Made by a program: the position numbers and the translations under genes. From CAVZTA01 sp963778025 (GTDB taxonomy: Bacteria > Chloroflexota > Limnocylindria > Limnocylindrales > CSP1-4): 64,000 nucleotides of DNA. Below are positions 1 through 7,940 of the stretch, piece by piece (positions within the stretch are counted from its first letter, which is position 1; each line of letters begins with the position of its first letter). The notes beneath the pieces were generated by a model that searched no databases, was not told where the DNA came from, and saw only the letters and a program-made list of their open reading frames with translations. Location: the NCBI GenBank assembly GCA_963778025.1, contig CAVZTA010000019.1, positions 1 to 64,000 on the forward strand, given 5' to 3'.

Positions 1-553
1 AGCCGGTCGGTTGCGAGCGCGTCAGCGTGTGGACGACCTCCAGGCCATCGTGCGCCGCGCCGAGCGTGGCGAGCTCGCCTCGATAGATGATCTCCTCGGC
101 CGTTCGCGAGCTGACGAGGAGACGGCTCGGCACATTCGAACCGGCTCGGCGGCGATGCCGGACCATCGCCATCAACGGCACCACACCCGAGCCGCCCGCG
201 ACGAGCAGGAGTGGCTCGCGGAGCGCCGCCTCCCAGACGAAATAGCCGCCGATCGGCCCGCGCACCTCGAGGCGATCGCCTCGGACGACGACGTCGTGGA
301 GGAACGGGGACACCTCGCCGTCGGCGATCCGCTCGACCGTGATGTCGACCTCGTCGCCTCGTTCCGGCTCGGATGCGATGGAGTAGCTCCGCTCGACGCT
401 GTAGCCGTCCGCGGCCGTCAGCCGAAGGTCGACGTGCTGACCCGGACGATGGCCGGGCCAGTCGGGAAGCTTGAGGGTGAACGATCGGACGGTCGGCGTC
501 TCATCGCGAATGCCGGTGACCGTCGCGAGCCGCCAATCGATCGCGCTGACCAT
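1..553 (-). CDS. Ferredoxin reductase-like flavoprotein, C-terminus cut off
   Basis: The reverse strand reads open from an ATG at 553 to the window edge, about 184 residues without a stop. The start MVSAIDWRLATVTGI is followed by a GQHVDLRL segment and RSYSIAS, which matches the FAD-binding RxYS motif of ferredoxin-NADP reductase-type oxidoreductases. GPIGGYFVW and LLLVAGGSGVVPLMAM follow, the latter being the glycine-rich NAD(P)-binding start. The end of the NAD domain and any ferredoxin domain lie outside. It starts 9 bases after the stop of the molybdopterin oxidoreductase on the same strand. This pairing is common and suggests that this protein supplies electrons to it. Family assignment is firm; the partnership is inferred. 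Confidence 0.85.
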   Translation of the reverse strand, partial: MVSAIDWRLATVTGIRDETPTVRSFTLKLPDWPGHRPGQHVDLRLTAADGYSVERSYSIASEPERGDEVDITVERIADGEVSPFLHDVVVRGDRLEVRGPIGGYFVWEAALREPLLLVAGGSGVVPLMAMVRHRRRAGSNVPSRLLVSSRTAEEIIYRGELATLGAAHDGLEVVHTLTRSQPTG

Positions 554-562
554 CGCGGTCCC

Positions 563-1189
563 TCAGTCGCCGCTGTAGCGTTCTTCGAGCCACTGGTCGC
601 CACGGTTGTGGTACCCAAGCGACTCCCAGAACCCCGGCTCATCGCGCTCCTGGATCCGCAGGCCACGCACCCACTTCGCGCTCTTCCAGAAGTAGCGGCC
701 GGGGACGACCAGACGAGCCGGCCCGCCGTGCTCTGGAGCGAGTGGCTTGCCGTCATATTCCCAGGCCACGAACGCCTGTCCGTTGACCACGTCCGCGATC
801 GGCAGGTTCGTGGTGTAGCCGCCGTCTGCGTGGGCCACGACGAACGCGGCCTGCTGGCGCAGCTCCACGGCCTCGAGGAGCGTGTCGACGCTCACCCCGC
901 GCCAGCGCATGTCGAGCTTCGTCCACTTCGTGACGCAGCTGATGTCGACGACCCACTCGCGGCTGGGCAGGGCCATGAACGCATCCCAGGTCCAGCGGAT
1001 CGGGCTCGCGACAAGGCCGTCGATCATGAATGACCAGCGGTCGAGATCCACGCGCGGCGTCGGTCCAGCCGACAGCACCGGGAAGTCGGTCGTGAGGTAC
1101 TGGCCGGGCGGGATCCGCGACGCGGCGTTGCCGCTATCCGAGGGCTGACGGCGCCCGACGAACCCGCGAGTGACGAACCGCTCGGTCAT
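563..1189 (-). CDS. Sulfite oxidase-like molybdopterin oxidoreductase
   Basis: A complete 208-residue protein of the oxidoreductase molybdopterin-binding family (YuiH/MsrP-like), which binds a molybdenum cofactor and performs oxygen-atom transfer; the substrate is not known. Visible family features are PPGQYLTTDFPVLSAG near residue 30, DISCVTKW with the conserved Cys molybdenum ligand near residue 104, and EHGGPARLVVPGRYFWKSAK near residue 155. The ATG at 1189 has a GGAGG ribosome site four bases upstream. No signal peptide is seen, so it is probably cytoplasmic. The ferredoxin reductase gene follows nine bases downstream and probably forms an operon with it. Confidence 0.9.
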   Translation of the reverse strand: MTERFVTRGFVGRRQPSDSGNAASRIPPGQYLTTDFPVLSAGPTPRVDLDRWSFMIDGLVASPIRWTWDAFMALPSREWVVDISCVTKWTKLDMRWRGVSVDTLLEAVELRQQAAFVVAHADGGYTTNLPIADVVNGQAFVAWEYDGKPLAPEHGGPARLVVPGRYFWKSAKWVRGLRIQERDEPGFWESLGYHNRGDQWLEERYSGD

Positions 1190-1313
1190 GGCCTCCTCCG
1201 TTCCGCGGGTGCTCGTGATCGCGGCCGAGGTACCCCTGGCCAGCCCTCACCGGCGCATGGTCGCACGGCAGGGAACATCGTCTGAAGCGCCGGCGCCGGC
1301 CAAGGCATCCCGA

Positions 1314-1346
1314 CGAAACGGCCGACGATCGATGTCGGCCGTTTCG
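1314..1346 (-). terminator. Rho-independent-type hairpin after the RES toxin gene
   Basis: A perfect 13-bp inverted repeat (CGAAACGGCCGAC and its complement) with a 7-base loop lies 13 bases past the toxin stop at 1359 and before the oxidoreductase start at 1189. No T-run follows, so it may act as a stem-loop terminator or transcript-end stabiliser. Confidence 0.6.
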
Positions 1347-1358
1347 GCGAGGCTCGGG

Positions 1359-2000
1359 TCAACGGATGACCGTGATCCCGGCGTCATTCGCAGCCTCGTC
1401 GACGAGGTCGAGGCCAGGCGATGAGCTGAGCGCGATCGGCCCCGAGGTGGCCGAGAGGTCCCCGCTGTCAACGCGGTCCCCGAACAGGACGACCGCTTGG
1501 ACCGTGTCGTCTTGACGGCTCATCCAGAGCAGGCCGTCAGGCTCGGCCGGGCAGTCGTGCAGGGCCGACGCCCACGCGACCGTGTCGGCATAGGTGCCCG
1601 GGCCTCCGTCGATCAAGTCGCGCCGTCGCACGCCGATCCGTCGGAGGCCCGGTCCTGCGATCTGCGCCAGGCGGAGGTCTCGCTGCATCGTGATGGCCGA
1701 CAGTGACAAGGGATCGAGTCGAGAAACGAGGATCCGTTTCGCGGGGCCGCGATACGGGACGTCGTGGAAGATGGACTCCGAGAACGCACCCGGGATCGAG
1801 GCCGACGCATAGAGCGTCGGGACGACGACGCGCGGGTCTCCGGCGTGGAGTGGCGCGAACCGCGTCGGATCGCCCTTGCCGGGGTTGAACTCCGTCGGCC
1901 GCCGGTGAACCAAATGGACGCGAAAGAGGAGCGTCCCGGCGCGGACCTCGGCGATGAGCGGGTCGAGGTCGACCGCCCGCGGCGGCGGCCGAAGCGCCAT
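1359..2000 (-). CDS. RES-domain toxin (NAD-consuming)
   Basis: A 213-residue RES-domain protein, the toxin of Xre/RES pairs. Characterised members degrade NAD+ in the cell. Seen here are LLFRVH near residue 26 with the first conserved Arg, LYASASIPGAFSESIFHD near residue 84 with the conserved Glu, and VSRLDPLSL. The C-terminal half (GTYADTVAWASALHDCP, PDGLLWMSRQDD) is also typical. It follows the antitoxin gene by four bases on the same strand, so the two are one operon with the antitoxin first. NAD+ as substrate is taken from the family. Confidence 0.85.
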   Translation of the reverse strand: MALRPPPRAVDLDPLIAEVRAGTLLFRVHLVHRRPTEFNPGKGDPTRFAPLHAGDPRVVVPTLYASASIPGAFSESIFHDVPYRGPAKRILVSRLDPLSLSAITMQRDLRLAQIAGPGLRRIGVRRRDLIDGGPGTYADTVAWASALHDCPAEPDGLLWMSRQDDTVQAVVLFGDRVDSGDLSATSGPIALSSSPGLDLVDEAANDAGITVIR

Positions 2001-2004
2001 GAGC

Positions 2005-2652
2005 TCAGAACTCGGGCGCGGTCAGTTCCGCCCGTGCGGCCGCCACGACAGCGTCGGCGTCTTCGAGCCGCTGGAGCGGCGTCGCGTGACTTGGGAGGTA
2101 TGCCGACGGCGTCGCGAACCACAGGGCGACTTCCCAGCCTGATGGGCGCTCGCCGAACGCCTCGAGGATCCGGGCGATCACCGGGCGGGGCTCGCCGTTC
2201 GCGAACTGGAACACGGGATACAGGAGCTCGCCACCCCACGGGACCGCGAAGATCCGGCGCTCCGACCGCCACCGGCTCGCGAGCGCTGCGCTGTTCTTCG
2301 CCTTCGAACCGGCGATCTGTGCCACCTCCGACGCGGTCAACGCGCCGACCTCGGCGAGAAAGGCTGTCCGCAGCTCGGCGTTCCGAAGTGCCTGGAGGAC
2401 CGATCCCGGGCGGGGCAGATCCAGCCGGCCTCGGAGCGAGCCGACGAGTCGTTCGAACGGCTCGACGTCCGGCGATGACGCCACCCCGCTCTCACCGATC
2501 CTCCGTGCCGTGACCTTCCGATGCGCTGACGTGAGCTCGTAGGTCGCTTTGCGCACTGGATCCGCTTCTTGCTCCAGGCGGTCGACCAGCCCGAGGAATC
2601 GGTCCCGTTCGTCGTGTTGGATGATGTGCGTGACATCCTTCCGTTTGCTCAT
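2005..2652 (-). CDS. Antitoxin of the Xre/MbcA/ParS type
   Basis: A 215-residue partner of the RES toxin. I start it at the ATG at 2652 (MSKRKDVTHIIQHDER), because the longer frame upstream reads through the preceding terminator and is not protein-like. A central helical region (LTASEVAQIAGSKAKNSAAL, near residue 115) looks like a DNA-binding domain. The C-terminus carries PSGWEVALWFATPSAYL and PLQRLEDADAVVAAA, the toxin-binding MbcA/ParS/Xre tail with its GW-x-VA-x-WF-x-TP pattern. Length is above the usual 130-150 residues because of an extended N-terminus. It probably neutralises the toxin and represses the operon, as in related systems. Confidence 0.8.
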   Translation of the reverse strand: MSKRKDVTHIIQHDERDRFLGLVDRLEQEADPVRKATYELTSAHRKVTARRIGESGVASSPDVEPFERLVGSLRGRLDLPRPGSVLQALRNAELRTAFLAEVGALTASEVAQIAGSKAKNSAALASRWRSERRIFAVPWGGELLYPVFQFANGEPRPVIARILEAFGERPSGWEVALWFATPSAYLPSHATPLQRLEDADAVVAAARAELTAPEF

Positions 2653-2775
2653 ACCGCTCACATCTTGGGCGTCCAGGGGTCCCGTCGTCAAGCGATCGAA
2701 GGTCCGATCCTTCCTCGCCAGCCGACCGCATCCTCTGGGGGTCGAAGGGCGACCGGCCGATGGGAGTGGACACAC

Positions 2776-2804
2776 GAAAGCCCCGGCGTTGCCGCCGGGG
2801 CTTC
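2776..2804 (-). terminator. Terminator hairpin of the SnoaL-like gene
   Basis: The stem GAAGCCCCGGC pairs with GCCGGGGCTTTC around a 6-base loop, 24 bases past the stop at 2828. It separates that gene from the toxin-antitoxin operon that starts at 2652 on the same strand. Confidence 0.7.
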
Positions 2805-2827
2805 GATCTGATGTCGGTCGGAGACGA

Positions 2828-3265
2828 CTAGGCCGTGACGGGGACCCGCACGGGTGCCTCGATGACGCCGAGCTGGATGAGCATGCTCAGCTGGTCGATG
2901 ACGCCCCAATGCTCGGTCAGGCGCCCGTTGACGACCCGTCCCATGTGGATCTCGGTCCAGGTCGCGTGCTTCCCGGTCGCCGGCATGCCCGCGAACTCAC
3001 CCGTCATGGTGCCGCTGGCCGTCAGGCGATGCACGATCCGGTCGCCGCCGTCGACCACGTCGTCGATCGTGTAGCGAAGATCCGGGAACGCCTTCTTCAG
3101 GGCGATCGCGGTCTGCTTGAAGCCTTCGCGCGTCGGGGGAACGCCCGGCTGGGGCGTGTGCTCCACGTAGTCCGTCGCGTAGAGCTCGTCGATGAGCTCG
3201 AACTTGTTCTCGTTGATGACCTCGAGCGGGATCCGCTCGATCATCTTCTGGGTTGCCGTGGTCAT
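2828..3265 (-). CDS. SnoaL-like ester cyclase family protein
   Basis: A complete 145-residue protein of the SnoaL-like/NTF2 fold. It has DYVEHTPQPGVPPTREGFKQ near residue 32, AFPDLRYTIDDVVDGGDRIV near residue 59, and GTMTGEFAGMPATGKHATW near residue 84, the standard order for the ester cyclase family. Characterised relatives cyclise polyketides, but most members in soil bacteria have no known substrate. No signal peptide is visible. It is transcribed divergently from the PadR regulator across about 150 bases, which makes it a likely target of that regulator. Confidence 0.85.
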   Translation of the reverse strand: MTTATQKMIERIPLEVINENKFELIDELYATDYVEHTPQPGVPPTREGFKQTAIALKKAFPDLRYTIDDVVDGGDRIVHRLTASGTMTGEFAGMPATGKHATWTEIHMGRVVNGRLTEHWGVIDQLSMLIQLGVIEAPVRVPVTA

Positions 3266-3396
3266 GGTGGACCACCTGTGCTTCGATCCGCGCCGCCATG
3301 CGAGTCCAGATCAGAGCGCCTCGACGGGCGCCCGCCGGGTGGTGAATTTCCCCGGCACCTGGTCGGTTGGGTGCGGTACGGAATAGTGCGAAGTGT

Positions 3397-3415
3397 ATGG
3401 TACTGTCCGTACTAT
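3397..3415 (+). promoter_or_regulatory. Candidate PadR operator overlapping the start codon
   Basis: ATGGTAC, five bases, then GTACTAT: a dyad with one mismatch whose right arm runs into the ATG at 3414. This is a plausible autorepression site for the PadR gene and lies in the divergent promoter region shared with the SnoaL-like gene. Confidence 0.45.
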
Positions 3416-4022
3416 GTCAACGGAACGCCTGACGCCGACGTCGGAACAGCTGACGCCGACGTCGTACCTGGTCCTCGGGCTCCTTGCCCGCGAGGGACCA
3501 TCGACGCCGTACGACCTCGAGCAGCATGTCAAGGCCACGCTCGGCAATTTCTGGTCGTTCCCGCACACCCTCCTGTACAGCGAGCCGCCCCGCCTCGGGG
3601 CGCTCGGCCTCGTCACCGAGACGCGCGAGACAGAAGGCCGACGCCGGCGCGTCTTCGCGATCACGCCCGCGGGCATGTCCGCGCTCGGATCCTGGCTCGA
3701 TCGACCGTCGGAGGCGCCGACGGAGCTTCGTGATCCGGGGCTTCTGCAGCTCTTCTTCGCAGACCTGGCGTCCGACGAGGCCCGACTTCGCCTGGCCGAG
3801 CGACAGCTCGCGATCCACCAGGCGAAGCTCGCCGCCTACCGCGAAGACGCGCGTCTCGAGCGACGCCCGGATCGGCCGCAACGGGGCCAGCGGACGGTCG
3901 AGCACTGGCGCGGCGAGACGCTTCCGATGGGTTTGCGGTACGAGGGCGCGGCGGTCGATTTCTGGACCGAGGTCGTCGCCAAGGCCGGCGGGGCTGCTGG
4001 GGACAAGACAGCCGCGGGCTGA
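3414..4022 (+). CDS. PadR-family transcriptional regulator
   Basis: A regulator of about 202 residues. The N-terminal winged helix is clear: TSYLVLGLLAREGPSTPYDL near residue 18, WSFPHTLLYSEPPRLGALGL near residue 45, then VTETRETEGRRRRVFAITPA for the wing. The C-terminal helical dimerisation arm (residues 95-195) is of the long PadR subfamily. I prefer the ATG at 3414; a GTG at 3393 in frame would add seven residues but would place a candidate operator inside the coding region. It is divergent from a SnoaL-like gene. Regulators of this family often sense small phenolics or drugs; the ligand here is unknown. Confidence 0.85.
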   Translation: MSTERLTPTSEQLTPTSYLVLGLLAREGPSTPYDLEQHVKATLGNFWSFPHTLLYSEPPRLGALGLVTETRETEGRRRRVFAITPAGMSALGSWLDRPSEAPTELRDPGLLQLFFADLASDEARLRLAERQLAIHQAKLAAYREDARLERRPDRPQRGQRTVEHWRGETLPMGLRYEGAAVDFWTEVVAKAGGAAGDKTAAG

Positions 4023-4116
4023 CGGAGCGAGACGGCCTGCCCGCTTCGCTGAGCCTCGGACGCTTGGCGGTTCCGCGGCTCCGCGAGCAACCGCCGGGAC
4101 TTGGACTGACGGATCG

Positions 4117-4519
4117 TCAGACCGGCGCCGCCTCGTAGCGCTCGACCATCGACGCCCGCCACTCCGGCGCCGGGAATGCCGGTCCGAAGTAGTCCGTCTG
4201 GCGCCGGACCTTGCCGTCGGCGAACTCGAGGATGGTGGCGACGTGGTAGTCGGAGCCATCCGGGTAGCGGATCGTGCCCTGGACGACCCAGTGGTCGCCC
4301 TCGCCCGTGATGCGTCCGACGTCCATCACCGGCATCCCGCCGGGGTACGCCTGCGCGACGGCGAGGCATGCCTGCGCGCCGCGGATTCGTTCGCCGCTCT
4401 GCGGCCACTCCTGGACGAAGTCGTCGGCCAGGATTCTCGGCGATCGCGGCAGCGTCGCCGCGTGCCAGGGCCTCGAGGTGGTTCCGGATCTGCGCTTCGG
4501 TGATGGTCGGCATCAGCAT
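4117..4519 (-). CDS. SnoaL/NTF2-like protein, one frameshift
   Basis: Two frames join into one SnoaL-like protein of about 133 residues. The N-terminus MLMPTITEAQIRNHLEALAR starts at 4519 (or at the second ATG, 4513) and runs to AAIAEN. At about 4430 one extra base moves the reading to LADDFVQEWPQSGERIRG, which continues to MPVMDVGRITGEGDHWVVQG and the end at 4117. The fold family is clear from the LADDF, GTIRYPDGSDYHVATI and FADGKVRRQTDYFG segments. Function is unknown. The indel is probably a sequence error, because both halves keep family-like sequence. Confidence 0.65.
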
Positions 4520-4611
4520 GGCTCCTTCGGGGCTTGGCGGACATCCTGCGCCCCCATCGTGCGCGCCCAACGTCACGCCGACGTCCGACGCACACGCGGC
4601 GACCCCATGGC

Positions 4612-5985
4612 CTAGGGCGCCACGCGTTGCCAGCTGACGTTCGCGCCCGTCCCGCCGGTGCCAGCGAGCCGCTCGACGGCCATGGAGCCGTCGACCGGGA
4701 TGATCAGGACCGTCCGCGCCTGGGAGTCGTAGCCGAAGAGCGACCGTCCATCCGGTGACCAGTCGCCGCCGTCGCACACGATACCGTCCGAACTCGTCTG
4801 GATTCGCGCCACACTTCGTGCCGACCCTCACCGGGGACGTCGCGACGCGCAACACGACGGTCGGCGCCCCGGGGCGATCGGACACATCGATCGGCATCAC
4901 CAAAAGCTCCTGCATCGTCGTGCTGTTGAAACGATGCCATGCGATCTGGTGCCGTCGGGCGACCATGTCGGGATTCCAGTCGTCCGTCGCTTCGCGCATG
5001 ATCGCGACCTCCGTCTGGCTCGCCAGGTCGAAGGCCGCGATATCGCTGGCCGTGGTCGTCCACGGCCGGAGTTGAGGAGCACCGCCCGACGCGGATCGGG
5101 CAGCCAGTGAGCGTGCAGCGCCAGCAGCAGCGAGGGGGTCGCGGGGCCCCGTCGGCATCAGCGGGGTCGTCGGTAGTCGCCGGGGTCGGATGGGTCCAGT
5201 GGGTCGACGACGTAGAGCGCGGCGTCACCCCTGCCCGAGGGGTTGGACGCGGGGTCGCGGTCACCGCGAGGTGATGGCCGTCGGGCGACCATTCCGGGCT
5301 CACCGCGAACAACGACGGCGGCGTGACGGCGACAACGACTTCGAGCCATCCGCCGGCACCGCGTACATCCGTGAGCGCCGTCATCCTTCGCGTGAACGCG
5401 ATCCGGTCGCCATCGGGCGCCCAGGCCGGACGGGGCTCGACATCGACGAGCACCGGCGGGCTCGACGGGATGCTCGACGGGCTGCGTCCCGTCCAGCGCG
5501 TCGATGACGAGCGCGAAGCCAGCCCGCCTTCGACGTGCCCAGTACGCCAGCCGTCGGCCGTCGTTCGACCAGACCGGGGTTCGGACGCCATCGTGCCTGG
5601 AGGTCAGTGTCTCGACCGCGCGTCCGCGCCGGCGTCCTGACGAAGATGCGACCACCCGCGTCGAACGCGATGATGCCGTTCGCGGCGGGCCCGAACGGCG
5701 GTGGCGGACCGCGATGGCCGGCGAGCACCACGCCGATCCCGACGAGCAGGAGTGCCAGGACAGCGAGGACCGCGAGCTGCACGAGCCTCGCGGTCCGGAG
5801 TACCGCCACCCACGGCGCGATCCACACGCGGCGGGACCGACACGCAACGCGCGAGCCACGCGCATGTTGCCGCGGGCCCGGATCGCTCCATGGCCGTCGC
5901 ATGGACGTCCTCGACGGGGCCGCGCGTCGGCGACGTCCGTCATCCACGCGCGCAACAGCGTGTCCAAGTCATTCCGGGCGGTCAT
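4612..5985 (-). pseudogene. Membrane-anchored TolB-like beta-propeller protein, many frameshifts
   Basis: Pieces in all three frames line up as one protein. It starts MTARNDLDTLLRAWMTDVA at 5985 and then has a basic stretch and a membrane segment (LVQLAVLAVLALLLVGIGVV, about 5760). GPAANGIIAFDAGGRIFVRT opens the first propeller blade. Later blades show RPAWAPDGDRIAFTRRMTAL, SPEWSPDGHHLAVTATPRP, and at the end GGDWSPDGRSLFGYDSQART with GGTGANVSWQRVAP. At least five frame changes are needed. The N-terminal cytoplasmic part, single membrane helix and outside propeller match the proteins encoded after other ECF sigma genes in this window. Its start overlaps the sigma stop by four bases (ATGA), so it is the likely partner or anti-sigma of that factor. 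Confidence 0.6.
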
Positions 5986-6541
5986 CGGAACGCTCCCGCC
6001 GCGAGCTCGCCACGTCGCTCATCGGCCTCGAGTGCAGACCGCATCGCCCGACGGCACGGTTGAGCCGCGACTGGACGGTCCCCAACGGCACGCCGATGAC
6101 CTCGGCGGTCTCGGCCATCGTGAGGCCCACGTAGTGGGTCAGGACGAGGACGGTCCGGTGATCGGTGCTGCAGTTGCCGGAACCCCTTGTCGAGCTGCTC
6201 GGCAAGGGCCCGATGTCGCGGACCCCATCGCGCGCGACCGGCTCCAGGGACGGTGACAACTCGACCTCGATCTGCATCCGACGTCGGTGCCCACGGGCCG
6301 CGTGGTAGCACGCTCGGACGAGGAGGCGGTGGAGCCATGGCGTCGAACCGCGAGGGGTCCCGGATGCCGCGTAGGTCGAGCCACGCTCGCAGGAGCGCGT
6401 CCTGCACCGCGTCGGCGGCGCGATCGTCGTCGCGCAGGATCATCGGGCGATCCCGTAGAGCTGCGGCATCCGGCCAGTCGTCAACGACGAGAACGCCTCG
6501 ACGTCACCGTGCTGCGCTCGAATCACGAGCTCGTCCTGCAT
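5982..6541 (-). CDS. ECF sigma factor, several frameshifts
   Basis: The ATG at 6541 begins MQDELVIRAQHGDVEAFSSL. After frame changes near 6440, 6345 and 6180 the protein continues with DDDRAADAVQDALLRAWLDL (region 2), WLHRLL..ACYHAARG, and the region 4 segment TDHRTVLVLTHYVGLTMAET, EVIGVPLGTVQSRLNRAV. It ends RSALEADERRGELAAGAFR at 5982. Total length is about 186 residues, normal for ECF sigma factors. An extra A inside GCC-TGG (about 6340) is one clear single-base change. The stop overlaps the next gene's start (ATGA), giving a coupled sigma/propeller pair. It should direct RNA polymerase to a small set of envelope-response promoters. Confidence 0.65.
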
Positions 6542-6809
6542 CCCCTCCGGCCGGCGACTGGCTCTCTCCCCCGCTACCCCTGAGGGGCTCTGCGGCACGC
6601 TGGATGTTCCATCTTGGTCCTTCGAGCGTCTGCGTCGGCCGAAATCGGAACAACCGGCGGACGCGACGTCCCCGGACTGATGAAGCGTCCGCATCGCTCG
6701 GAGTAGGCGGACAGCCGACCCGGGACGTCAATGATGCTGAAGGCGTCCCGAGGGCCGCGTCGGGAGCGGAGACACGATGTCCCGTACACGAACGCCGATG
6801 GCATCGGGA

Positions 6810-7917
6810 TGCGCGTGGCGTTGTCCTCGACACTCGCCGCATGTCGGCAAGCGCGGCTCGTCGGCGCGGCCCCCGCCAGCGCGCCGGCCCACGGCGGCGG
6901 TCGCGTCGCCCAGCGCTCGCGCATCGGCGGCCACCTCGCCCAGCGCCGCCGCATCGGCCAGCCCACGGTCATCCGCGTCGCGAGCGTCGAAGTCAGCGGA
7001 ACGCCCGAAGGCAAGGCGATCACGACGTTCGCGCCGAGCTCGACCAAGCGCACGGGAGGGTCCGTCACGGTCCTTCCGATCTTCGAGACGTCCGAGGGCG
7101 ACCGCGCCAACATCGACGGGGTGCAGTCGGGCCTCATCGACATGGCGGTCGTCCAGGCGCGAGCCTGGGATGCATACGACGTGACGACGATGCAGGCGCT
7201 GCAGACGCCGTTCCTGTTGACGTCCGAGGATGCCGCTGTGGCCGCCACGACCGGCGACCTTCGCGACCCGCCTCACCGCGGGCCTCGACGACCAGGATGT
7301 CGTGCGGGCTCATCTGTGGCCGATCGATCTTCGCCATTTCGTGTCGTTCGACAAGCCGTTCCTCGAGCCGAAGGACATCGCTGGCCAGCAGGTCCGGATC
7401 ATCGGGTCGACGATCAATCGAGCAGGTCGTACGACGCTCGGCGCCACGCCGGTCGGTGACTATGACGATGGCGTCGCTGGCGGCGAGTCTGCGTTCGATC
7501 GCGCGTACAGCCTGCCCGGTCCGGGGACGTTCACGGGCAACGTGACGCTCTATCCGCGGGTCGTGACCTGCTGTTCATCAGCCGGTCGAGCGTTCGAGGG
7601 GCTTCACCCGCTCAGCAGACAGCGATTCGCGAGGCCGCGGATGCGACCCGCGAGGTCCAGGTGAAGGACATCGTGCCGGATGCCGTGCAGGCGCAGGAGC
7701 TACTGCCAGGACGATGGCGGCTCGGTCGCGCGTCGCGTCTGACAATCAGGTCGAGGCGTTCCAGACGGCGCTCGCGCCGGTCGAGGCCACGATCATCGCG
7801 GATCCGACCTCGAAGTCGCTGGTCGCCGACCTCCGCGCGGCGGTGAAGGATCTGCCGCGACGCTGCGGTGGAGGCGTGCGCGCCAGCCTGATCGTCCATT
7901 CGGACCCATGCGTCTGA
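6810..7917 (+). pseudogene. TRAP DctP-like solute receptor, several frameshifts
   Basis: A lipoprotein-like N-terminus with an Ala/Ser linker leads into TVIRVASVEVSGTPEGKAIT, then GGSVTVLPIFETSEGDRANI, GVQSGLIDMAVVQARAWDAY, ALQTPFLLTSEDAAVAATTG, WPIDLRHFVSFDKPFLEPKD, QVRIIGSTINRA and YSLPGPGTFTGNVTLYPRVV. This is the order expected of a DctP/TRAP-type periplasmic binding protein. The last piece (ASDNQVEAFQTALAPVEATI) is in another frame and stops at 7917. At least four frame changes are present. No TRAP membrane subunit genes lie nearby, so the receptor would be an orphan. The exact start is unsure; I used the ATG at 6810. Confidence 0.55.
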
Positions 7918-7940
7918 CGGCGAGCGACGGCGGGCTGGGC

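Noticed and set aside
11..1033. A 340-residue plus-strand reading frame at the left edge
   Set aside because: It is antisense to the clear flavoprotein and molybdopterin oxidoreductase genes and its Arg/Asp/His-rich translation is typical of shadow frames in GC-rich DNA.
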